Origin: Pseudomonas benzenivorans
Lineage (GTDB): Bacteria; Pseudomonadota; Gammaproteobacteria; Pseudomonadales; Pseudomonadaceae
DNA length: 64,000 bases
Reading direction: 5' to 3'
Assembly (NCBI RefSeq): GCF_900100495.1
Contig: NZ_FNCT01000010.1
Location: forward strand, 62,001-126,000
Below, piece by piece: positions 35,387 through 43,180 of this stretch. Under the pieces are notes generated by a model. That model saw only the letters and a list, made by a program, of their open reading frames with translations, made no database searches and was not told where the DNA came from. A program made the position numbers and the translations under genes. Position 1 is the first letter of the stretch. Every line of letters begins with the position of its first letter.

Positions 35387-35877
35387 TCAATGGCTTGGGG
35401 GCAATGGCAATGCTGTTTGGGTCAGTACACAGAAATTACCCGCCCTCAAGGGTAGAACCATCGACACGAGTGGCTGGAGTCGGCAAGAGCAGGACGCCAG
35501 GGTCATCCAGGTCACCAATGATTCTCTGCCACCATTGACGAAAAGAAAGCTACCCGGATCGCTGCTGAGCGCTTTGAGACTCTGAAGCTCGTCACAACCG
35601 TCGATATTCTTGCAGCCCCACCTGTTCAGGGGGCTCTGAGAAAGGATGCTCTCACCAACGCAACACTTCGGGCGCTACAACGAGCAAGGATGCAAGTTAG
35701 GGAGTATCAATTTGACTGGATTGCTCAGCTGATTGGGATAGAAAACGTGAGGGCATGCCCGAGCTTGAAACGACATGCAAGACGAAGGTCGCCTGCGCTT
35801 AGCCTTTAAGCACAAGAAAGCGAGGGCCGGCTCCGAAAGCGAACACTCGCGGATATTCATTTAAAGAGCGATGGCCA
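35387..35877. other. left end of the defence island with degraded coding remnants
   Basis: About 490 bases with no intact gene. On the + strand 35522-35809 is open without an early ATG and reads as a helix-rich fragment (RIAAERFETLKLVTT, later EYQFDWIAQLIGIENV). Its end continues in another frame from ATG 35775 to 35864. This pattern fits a decayed gene with frameshifts, perhaps of phage or plasmid origin. I recognise no family. Confidence 0.4.
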
Positions 35878-36978
35878 TCAGACTAAATTCAGTTCGCTAT
35901 GCCAAGCAGCAAGTCGAGATGGCTCTTGCAAGGCTGTTGCTAAGGCTTGGCGGACTTCGTAATGCGGCTCACTGGCTGCCAAGTCTGCCTGCCATTGCTG
36001 GACGTAAGACAAAATTTCGACAGCGGTGTGACGAGGTTGTCCGCTTTGGATTCTACGTTTCTCCCTACGAATCAAAACGTCCTGATGGCTGGCATATTCC
36101 GCTTTGAATTCGCGTGTCCACCGGCTGCTCAAGTTGAGCAGTCCGTCCAAGTTGCCAGCTTTAGACTGATCAGCTGGGGTCGTGGCAGCGCACCGCACGG
36201 AAAGCTCTGGTAACACATAGTCCAGTTGCAGGGCTCCGTTGCCCGGACGCAGGTAGGGGTGAAACCAATCAGCAAAGCTACCTTTGGAATGTACCGGCTT
36301 GTCGCCCTTGTTTGGAGCCTCGTTGCAGGTGTTGCAGATCAATTGCAGGTTGTCCGCGCACACGCTGAGCAGTGGAAAGGCGCTCTTGATGATCCAGTGG
36401 TCAACATGTGGTGTGTCGCCGAGCGGGCCGCCGCAGAGTACGCAAACCTCACGAGCATGAGGGGATAGGCTCAAGCGGTGCTCACTGCGGAAAGCGCTCA
36501 CGTATTCGGCGTAGCTCACGCCGCCTGCGGCCGTGGGTGTGCCATTGGGCAGGTAGGGTAAGCCGCTGCGAAACCCTTTCTCGTAAAACGCTTCCATCAG
36601 TGCTTTGAACGCTCTCCAGCCCAGCTCGCTCGCAACCGGGCGATTGATCGGCCACTGGTTTGGTGCGGGTTGAAACTGCGTAACAAGCGCTGAGACAGTC
36701 TGAATCCACACGGCCATGTCAGCCTTCTGCGCGGGAGGCATTGCCGCTACGGTTTGCGCTCGGCTCAACAACGATTGGCCAGCATCAACACGCTGGAGAA
36801 AGCCCCACAACCAATTCGCTTCAATCGCGCTGGCCAGCACTGGAGGCTGCAAACCCTGCTGACTGATGAGGGCTCCGGTTGTAGCGGGATCACACAACCA
36901 CAGCGCAAAACGCTGCATCATCTGCTGGCAGGCCGCCAGCGCAGGAGAGCACGCGACGCGGCGGATGGGCTTAAGCAT
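35878..36978 (-). CDS. HNH endonuclease, PtuB-like partner of the ATPase
   Basis: 366 residues from ATG 36978, eight bases after GGCGGGG; GTG 36984 opens the same frame. The nuclease core spans about 180-230 in the GTG-numbered protein: CVLC (181-184), VDHW (Asp195-His196), Asn212, and CNTC (217-220) followed by N-E-A-P-N-K. This is a zinc-stabilised HNH. The N-terminal 170 and C-terminal 130 residues are helical and unassigned. It overlaps the ATPase gene by eight bases (14 from the GTG), so the two proteins are made together. A fused or adjacent ATPase plus HNH nuclease is the Septu defence arrangement. Confidence 0.82.
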   Translation of the reverse strand: MLKPIRRVACSPALAACQQMMQRFALWLCDPATTGALISQQGLQPPVLASAIEANWLWGFLQRVDAGQSLLSRAQTVAAMPPAQKADMAVWIQTVSALVTQFQPAPNQWPINRPVASELGWRAFKALMEAFYEKGFRSGLPYLPNGTPTAAGGVSYAEYVSAFRSEHRLSLSPHAREVCVLCGGPLGDTPHVDHWIIKSAFPLLSVCADNLQLICNTCNEAPNKGDKPVHSKGSFADWFHPYLRPGNGALQLDYVLPELSVRCAATTPADQSKAGNLDGLLNLSSRWTREFKAEYASHQDVLIRREKRRIQSGQPRHTAVEILSYVQQWQADLAASEPHYEVRQALATALQEPSRLAAWHSELNLV

Positions 36979-38773
36979 TTTCACCCCGCCACGTATTGAG
37001 CAAAGTGCGCAGCTCGCTACGATAGAAACCCGATCCCATTCGGGCGATCAGGCGTTCAAGAACCGCTATTTCGTCAGGCGTGCCGGTGGCTTGGCGCAAC
37101 TTGCCCTCAATGAACTCCTGGGCGCGTTTGCCGATGCTGTCATCCGCACCGAACACCGTCATCATCAATGCGCTCGGGTCAGTGGCGAACGTTGGTTCGT
37201 CCACACTTCGCACAGTCGAGCCTTCAGCCGTCTTTTGCACCATCACGATCTCGTTGTTGAATACATCCGAGAGCACGATGGCCGAGTGTGTTGAGATCAA
37301 AACATCGTTGCTCGTGTGACCGATGGCATCGTCTATGATGTCGACAATCTCGCGCTTCCATTTGTCATTGAAATGAGTCTCCGGCTCATCCAGCAGCAGT
37401 AAAGCATCCTGCTGACCTTGCAGTAAGTGGAATAGCGCCATGCGACCCAGCACCATTTGCTCACCGTCTGATAGCTCTTCATATCGCAAGACACCAACGT
37501 CATTTGCACTGATTGCCTCATCACGAGCCGCCACTGGTGCACGACGTAAGCGCAATAAAACGTCGGTGAACAAGCCCGCTTGATTCAGTTCAAGTAAGCG
37601 GGTGAACAAGTCGAGGGCACTGGCATCCTTGGCTCCACCCAGCAACACCCACAAAGCCTCGCCTTGGCTGGTGCAGGTTTGTAACTCGTCACGGGCAGCC
37701 GACAGGAACGACGGCCCTTGCGCATCGAAAGGCCCCTTCAAATCAAATATCAGGGTGCGGCGAACATCCACCGGGTGCGGCTCGGAAAGAACCTCGCTCG
37801 CGCACAGCCACCAATCGTGGGCGGTTTCACAGAGCTTCTGATCCCATTGATCTGTTTGCAGGCATGAGCGAAAAGCGACCGAGATCAAGCTATGCCAACC
37901 GCCACGCTCCAGCAGTTCTTGCAGCGCACTCTTGTTGTCGTCGCGCTGACGTAGTTGTGCCATTGCTGCATCGGCCTCAGCACGCTGCGGATAATCAGTT
38001 GTTTCAACAAATGCCTGCGGCAGAGCCACTGCCAGTAGTGCGCATTTGAGCAGCGTGGGGTCCAACAGCACAGGGCGGCGGAAGCTATCCGCCTCCGTAT
38101 TGCCTGTATTTATGGCCAGTCGCGGCGTATCACCGCCGGCCTGCCTTGCTGCTTGCAAGGCGATTTCCTGGGCGGCAGTCCAACCCGCTGGGCGTTCGTC
38201 GCTTAGTGTGTCATCACCACCGTCCAGCAAACCGTCAGCACGTTGATTACGGTTCCACACCGAGCGCCAAGGCCGCAGATCGCCGGTGGTGTAAGCCAGC
38301 ACGGCTGACGGCAATGCAATCTGGGGCGGCGAGCTGTCGCGCTGCGGCCAGTAACCAGGAGCGATCAGAGGCGCGAAGCCCGGGACCATTGGAGTATCAC
38401 GCTGCTGAAGATGATCAATGGTCAGGTCAAACATCTGTTGATCTGTATCGTCAGGAAAGGTGTATTTCTCGTGCAACCACAAGCTGGCTTGCTGACGGTT
38501 GCCCGGGCAGTGCAGCAGCAAGGTGCGGTGGTTTGTGGTACCGCGCACACCCAACTCATACACCAAACTCACCGGAAATGCCGGAACGCGTAGATCGGCC
38601 AGTGCCAGGAAAACCTCGGCCACCGCACGTAGAAGATTCGATTTTCCACTACCGTTTACGCCGACCACAAAACGAATGGCGCATTCACGCGCCAGTGGTG
38701 AGCCGCTGGCAAAACACACTTTGATGTCAGCGATGGGTGGGTAGTTCTGCAGATGTAGGTAGCGCAAGCGCAT
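36971..38773 (-). CDS. ABC/SMC-like ATPase of a Septu-like defence pair (PtuA-like)
   Basis: 600 residues. Walker A is GVNGSGKSN at 38-46, the ABC signature is LSDGEQ near 425, Walker B is LLLLDEPETHF, and the H-loop is STHSAIV. This is the AAA_21/AAA_15 split-ATPase architecture seen in PtuA, OLD and RloA-like proteins. No TOPRIM nuclease motif is evident at the C-terminus, so cutting would depend on the HNH partner. Its ATG overlaps the hsdS stop by one base, which places the pair inside the type I restriction operon. PtuA homology is inferred from architecture and gene order only. Confidence 0.85.
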   Translation of the reverse strand: MRLRYLHLQNYPPIADIKVCFASGSPLARECAIRFVVGVNGSGKSNLLRAVAEVFLALADLRVPAFPVSLVYELGVRGTTNHRTLLLHCPGNRQQASLWLHEKYTFPDDTDQQMFDLTIDHLQQRDTPMVPGFAPLIAPGYWPQRDSSPPQIALPSAVLAYTTGDLRPWRSVWNRNQRADGLLDGGDDTLSDERPAGWTAAQEIALQAARQAGGDTPRLAINTGNTEADSFRRPVLLDPTLLKCALLAVALPQAFVETTDYPQRAEADAAMAQLRQRDDNKSALQELLERGGWHSLISVAFRSCLQTDQWDQKLCETAHDWWLCASEVLSEPHPVDVRRTLIFDLKGPFDAQGPSFLSAARDELQTCTSQGEALWVLLGGAKDASALDLFTRLLELNQAGLFTDVLLRLRRAPVAARDEAISANDVGVLRYEELSDGEQMVLGRMALFHLLQGQQDALLLLDEPETHFNDKWKREIVDIIDDAIGHTSNDVLISTHSAIVLSDVFNNEIVMVQKTAEGSTVRSVDEPTFATDPSALMMTVFGADDSIGKRAQEFIEGKLRQATGTPDEIAVLERLIARMGSGFYRSELRTLLNTWRGENA

Positions 38774-40710
38774 TACAAGGCCTCCAGATCGACTTGCTGC
38801 GCGTCTACCTTGAGACTACGGGCGATGTCCTCTTTGAGATCGTCTAGTGAGGCGTAATGTTGGCCCTGATCTACTAAATGGATGAAATCCTTCCCGTCCT
38901 CGTCTGCGACCGAGATCACCTGGAACATCCCACTCGCACCAGCATGCTCAGAAGTCTCGTAATCCAGCTGGACCTCAAAGTAATAGCGCTGCTGATCAAC
39001 TCCGGGCGACAACGCTTTCCGCAATGCCTGCACATCGACCATGCGCGTGAACTCTTCCGGGCGCAAGGGGCGAAAGGCCTTCAGGTAATCGCACTCCCCA
39101 CTGTCAGGGTCTTGCTTGGGCAAAGTGATTTTAGCGATCAGGCCCAGCGCTGCTAGTTGGCTCAGGGAGCGGCGAATCCGGTTGCCGTGGGATTTACCAA
39201 AGGACTGCAGACCGTCAGTCACAACTGAGTCGTCGCAGAAACGGGAAAATACATCAGGATCTTCCGCGAGTAGGGGCTGGCCGCTTTGCTGGCAATACTC
39301 GGTGAAGGCAGTCAGTACTTGGCGCTGGAACTCACTTAGCTCGGCGAGTATCCAATGGCGAGCTGGACGCACAGGGAGATCAACTGGTGCCGTATAGCTG
39401 GTGGGGGCGGTGCCACCTGTAGAGACTTTCGCTCCACGTTCAAGCAGCAAGGTGTCACGGCGGCGTACTGCCTCAGCAACTTTGATGGCATGCTTGTCTC
39501 TCCAAACTTTTGTCAATTCACCAGAGAGTGCATGAACGCTCAAAGCGTCACGTAGCTCATTCGCAACGCTTTCCGACTTGGCAATAAGTCGGCGCAGCTC
39601 CCGAACTTGCAACCAGAAATCACGAAAACGCTCTTGTTCTGCGATGGATGGTATCGGTAGCTTCACCTTAGTTAGGTTTCCGCCACTCAGATTGCTCTGA
39701 CCGGCGGTTGTGCGAATCGCATTTCGCATGGCAGCGCGACCGTATGCACTATTCAAAAACGCACTCAGATACTCAGGTAGTAGACGTTTAGTATCCGTTC
39801 GCAAGCGAATCAAGTACGAGGCATAAACCATGGCGGATTTAGTCACATCTTCAGTGATTGGAGCTGATCGCCCCACATACTCTGGATTGCCATTGGAACG
39901 AACAATCAATACGTCGGCCGTGGTTAAGCTTAAGCGGTTCAGCTCAACTTGGGAGAAATCGACATACTTCAAGTCCTCGGTACTGACTTCCCCTCCCACC
40001 ACATTTGGGATTCGAAGAACTGCTACGCCTGATTCAGCAGTAGCGTCCGCAGAGACCGATGTGCCATACCGAGTCTCAACCAAGGATCCAAGTTGATCCC
40101 AATCAGACTCTGGACGAGCGAGTACCAGCTGATCTAAGGCGGACTTGATCATCAAGTCGAGTCGCTGGCGTCGTAATTCATGGATTGAAGTCGCCTCCGC
40201 CTGCTGCAACACATCGACAATGCGCTGTTGTTCGGGGAGTGTGGGGAGTGGAATCTTTACCCTCGAAAGGAAATCAGTCGGCACCCGCTGCAGACCACCT
40301 GTTCCGACAAAAGCAGATGCCGCCCGATCACGAAAGGCTTTCTGCCGAATGAAACTAAAAACATACTCAGGCAACACGATCTCAGTTGGACGCAGTACAT
40401 GGAACTCAGTGGAACCAAAGCCCAAGCCATTTTCAAGATTGCGTGCAATGGAAGCTTTTCCATTTTCCATGCAAGGTGTGACTTTTGCGAATAGCACATC
40501 ACGCTCACGAAAATACGTATAACCCTTTGCAACCTCGGAAAACGTGCGCGTTTCTGGTTTGTTGATAACGCCAGCGCGCTCATCAACAGCAGACATGGGT
40601 ACAAAAGTGACGGAAATATCACCATCGGGGCGATCTTCAGCAAGTAGCCGAGGATTGAGCTCGCAAATATCTGTTAGTCGAGCCTGCACCCACGTTTCAG
40701 GCAAACTCAT
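38773..40710 (-). CDS. hsdS: type I restriction-modification specificity subunit, long form
   Basis: 645 residues, about 200 longer than usual. Residues about 1-200 and 210-400 are two target-recognition modules, each ending in the conserved coiled-coil spacer (VKIPLPTLPEQQRIVDVLQQAEA and KLPIPSIAEQERFRDFW). From about 440 there is an extra region: WILAELSEFQRQVLTAFTEY and RIRRSLSQLAALGLIAKI read like a winged helix, followed by an unassigned acidic C-terminus. ATG 40710 overlaps the hsdM stop as ATGA. The two modules should define a bipartite DNA target. The C-terminal extension may contact the ATPase-HNH genes' products, but this is speculative. Confidence 0.9.
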   Translation of the reverse strand: MSLPETWVQARLTDICELNPRLLAEDRPDGDISVTFVPMSAVDERAGVINKPETRTFSEVAKGYTYFRERDVLFAKVTPCMENGKASIARNLENGLGFGSTEFHVLRPTEIVLPEYVFSFIRQKAFRDRAASAFVGTGGLQRVPTDFLSRVKIPLPTLPEQQRIVDVLQQAEATSIHELRRQRLDLMIKSALDQLVLARPESDWDQLGSLVETRYGTSVSADATAESGVAVLRIPNVVGGEVSTEDLKYVDFSQVELNRLSLTTADVLIVRSNGNPEYVGRSAPITEDVTKSAMVYASYLIRLRTDTKRLLPEYLSAFLNSAYGRAAMRNAIRTTAGQSNLSGGNLTKVKLPIPSIAEQERFRDFWLQVRELRRLIAKSESVANELRDALSVHALSGELTKVWRDKHAIKVAEAVRRRDTLLLERGAKVSTGGTAPTSYTAPVDLPVRPARHWILAELSEFQRQVLTAFTEYCQQSGQPLLAEDPDVFSRFCDDSVVTDGLQSFGKSHGNRIRRSLSQLAALGLIAKITLPKQDPDSGECDYLKAFRPLRPEEFTRMVDVQALRKALSPGVDQQRYYFEVQLDYETSEHAGASGMFQVISVADEDGKDFIHLVDQGQHYASLDDLKEDIARSLKVDAQQVDLEAL

Positions 40711-42503
40711 TCCCGCCCCTCCACCATCGCCAGCAACTTGTCCAAGCCTTTGATGATGTCTTGCTCGGTGGTTTTGAGTGTGCCTATCAACTCAGCCACA
40801 CTCTTGTCGCTCTTGAGTTGGGTGAAATCAAAAGGCTTGTACTGCCCGGCGGACAGGTTCCAATCGCGGGCCTCGATGCAGTCGGGGTCAAGCAGACCGT
40901 CCCGGAGTGTGCCTTTGTCGTCGTAAAGTCCATCGGCTAGCTTAGCTTGCACATAGGCAGGGCGCACCAAGCCATCGGCATCGTGTGAGCCAATGAGCTG
41001 GCCATCTTCACTTTGCCATTCGTCGTTGCGCGCCCAGTCACGTACAGGCACCACCCAATGCTTGGCCGCTTTGAGGTCGCTGGCTTGGTCAATGGCCAGG
41101 CTGCGCAGAGTGACATCGAAGCCATCAAGCTTGGCGACATCGCGGGCCACTTCAGTCAGCTTCTGTCCGATGTCGTGTTCCGTCATAGCCTTGGGCGGCT
41201 GATTGCCTCGTAATAAGCCCAGCACATAGACGTCGCGTTGAGCGTCAGCGAGTGCTGTCTTAAGCAAGTCCTTCCATATCGAGAGCGCTGGAGAATCTTC
41301 TTTTTCGAAAAAGGCTTCCTTTTCACGGGCTATTTTCTTGAATTCTGCCTCAGCGGGCTTGGCTGCTTTTTTCCATGCATCTATGAGTTCGGAGTCGGTG
41401 GCTTTTTCGGCAAGGCGTGCGCTAAGCGTTGCATTCCAGGCTTTTTTTGCCGCTGGCGTGAGTGCCTGAATTACCAATTCAAACAACACGCTCCCAGAGG
41501 CTGATCGCACCTTCTCTTCAGCCTCTTTGGGATTGGCAGGAAGCTCAGGAAACAGCTCGTGCACGCCCCACACCTGACCATCCCACATGCTGGTGTCGGG
41601 CAATGCTGAAAATGCTTCGCCAGCTGGAGTGAGCTTGTCGGCGGTGTCACGCAGCAGGGCCTGGCGCCAGCGCTCAGTATGAAAACTGGGTTGCAGTAGG
41701 GTTTTCTCATTGCGCTGAGCACCGATGCGCCCTTGCGCAATCCACGCCTTAAATTTTTCCAGCGCATCCCATAGATCGTTTTGTTGGCCAGGCTGCGGAG
41801 TTCGCTTAGCGTTGTAGGAGTAGCCGTCGTTTTCCACCTCATAGAACCAGACGTGCTCGCTGAGTGGTGCAGCATTGCTCGGCAGGCTCTGCTTGCTATC
41901 GCGGCGCGTGACTTTTCTGAAGATCAGGATGGAGGTCTTGACGCCGGTATAGGGCTGAAAGACTCCACCGGGAAGGGAAATGACGCCTTCTACCACGTGT
42001 TCGACAAGCAGTTCTCGGCGCATACGCACGTGAGCCTCGGTATTGCCGAACAGGACGCCCTCGGGAATGATCACAGCGCAGCGACCACCAATATCTAGCA
42101 AGTCGAGCATCAACCACAGAAACAGCAATTCGCTCTTATCAGTGATCGATTCGTCTTTTTTCTTGCCTCCCCCCCCGACACGCGGAAAAAGCAAGGTGTC
42201 AGGTTCCAAATCGCCACTGTCGACCGTACCGGTAAAAGGAGGGTTGGCCAGTACGAACTGGTAGCTGCCTGGTTCCAACAGTTCCTTGAGCTTGACCTTT
42301 CCTTCACGCTTGCTTAGTGAGTCGCCCTGCAGCAGGTGCGGGTCGGTGACGTCGTGCAGCACCAGGTTCATCCAGCCGATGCGGGCCATGGTACGGTCGT
42401 TATCCAGGCCAACGAAATTGGCTCCGTTGTGGATAGCGGCGTATTGCTCAGGTGTTGCCGCAGCGCCATCGGTACGATGCGGAGTGCCGTCCCATTCGAG
42501 CAC
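40707..42503 (-). CDS. hsdM: type I DNA methyltransferase subunit, C-terminal part after an in-frame stop
   Basis: 598 residues if translation restarts at GTG 42503. It contains the catalytic NPPF motif (LANPPFTG) and the rest of the HsdM methyltransferase domain, followed by a long helical C-terminus. It is in the same frame as the upstream part (42522-43160), separated by one TAA at 42522-42524 and six codons. There is no good ribosome-binding site before the GTG. Motif I for S-adenosylmethionine binding is in the other part, so neither half alone should be active. It is either a nonsense-mutated gene, a sequencing error, or a two-piece methylase. Confidence 0.8.
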   Translation of the reverse strand: MLEWDGTPHRTDGAAATPEQYAAIHNGANFVGLDNDRTMARIGWMNLVLHDVTDPHLLQGDSLSKREGKVKLKELLEPGSYQFVLANPPFTGTVDSGDLEPDTLLFPRVGGGGKKKDESITDKSELLFLWLMLDLLDIGGRCAVIIPEGVLFGNTEAHVRMRRELLVEHVVEGVISLPGGVFQPYTGVKTSILIFRKVTRRDSKQSLPSNAAPLSEHVWFYEVENDGYSYNAKRTPQPGQQNDLWDALEKFKAWIAQGRIGAQRNEKTLLQPSFHTERWRQALLRDTADKLTPAGEAFSALPDTSMWDGQVWGVHELFPELPANPKEAEEKVRSASGSVLFELVIQALTPAAKKAWNATLSARLAEKATDSELIDAWKKAAKPAEAEFKKIAREKEAFFEKEDSPALSIWKDLLKTALADAQRDVYVLGLLRGNQPPKAMTEHDIGQKLTEVARDVAKLDGFDVTLRSLAIDQASDLKAAKHWVVPVRDWARNDEWQSEDGQLIGSHDADGLVRPAYVQAKLADGLYDDKGTLRDGLLDPDCIEARDWNLSAGQYKPFDFTQLKSDKSVAELIGTLKTTEQDIIKGLDKLLAMVEGRE

Positions 42504-42521
42504 GAGGTTTTCTTGCGCTGA

Positions 42522-43160
42522 TTATTTGCGCATCAGATGCTGCTGGGTACTAAACAGGAAGCCACCTGTGCCGGCGGCAGGGTCGATGACACGTTGGCCG
42601 GGCTCGGGGTCGAGCAACTCGACCATAAACCGGATCAGATGACGTGGGGTACGGAACTGGCCATTCTTACCCGCCGTAGCGACTTCGCTGAGCAGGTACT
42701 CAAAGGTGTCGCCCATGATGTCTTGGGCAGCAGAACCCTCACCAGCACGGGCGAAGAGCTGGTCGATAGCATCAATAGCATCCGACAACACCTTGCCTTT
42801 ATTAGGATCGAGCTGAAAGTAAGCATCAGCCATGCGGTTATTCAAGCTGGCCAGCTCGGTGCCGTCAGCGCTAGTGTTGCTGAAATGCTTTTCGAGCTCG
42901 CGGAGCCAGGGAAACACTACGTCGATTAAGTGACTCGGATTGGTTTTCTCATGGCGGATGTAGCTCCACCTACAAGATTCAAAACCAGTATAAATCGACC
43001 GAAAACCACGCTGTAGCCGCTTGAAATCTATGTCTTCCAGTCGCTTAAGAAAGAGTAGATAGGTGATCTGCTCGACTGCCACCAAGGGATTGGTGAGGCC
43101 GGCAGCCCAGAAGCGGTTCCAGAGTTCGTCGACTTTTTTCTTGATATGAGGGGCAAGCAT
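42522..43160 (-). CDS. hsdM: type I DNA methyltransferase subunit, N-terminal part ending at an in-frame TAA
   Basis: 212 residues: the helical HsdM_N domain (KVDELWNRFWAAGLTNPLVAVEQ) and the first methyltransferase motif, VIDPAAGTGGFLFS. The frame stops at TAA 42522-42524 and resumes at once in the same frame with the expected next HsdM sequence. Without the stop, one gene of 818 codons (43160 to 40707) would result. It begins 20 bases after hsdR. ATG 43160 is well placed and the pair clearly derives from a single hsdM. Confidence 0.85.
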   Translation of the reverse strand: MLAPHIKKKVDELWNRFWAAGLTNPLVAVEQITYLLFLKRLEDIDFKRLQRGFRSIYTGFESCRWSYIRHEKTNPSHLIDVVFPWLRELEKHFSNTSADGTELASLNNRMADAYFQLDPNKGKVLSDAIDAIDQLFARAGEGSAAQDIMGDTFEYLLSEVATAGKNGQFRTPRHLIRFMVELLDPEPGQRVIDPAAGTGGFLFSTQQHLMRK

Positions 43161-43180
43161 TCAGCAGTGTCCTTGATGGA

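Noticed and set aside
36971..38773. OLD-family nuclease or PARIS AriA for the ATPase
   Set aside because: No TOPRIM motif is visible at the C-terminus and the neighbouring gene is an HNH nuclease rather than a TOPRIM protein.
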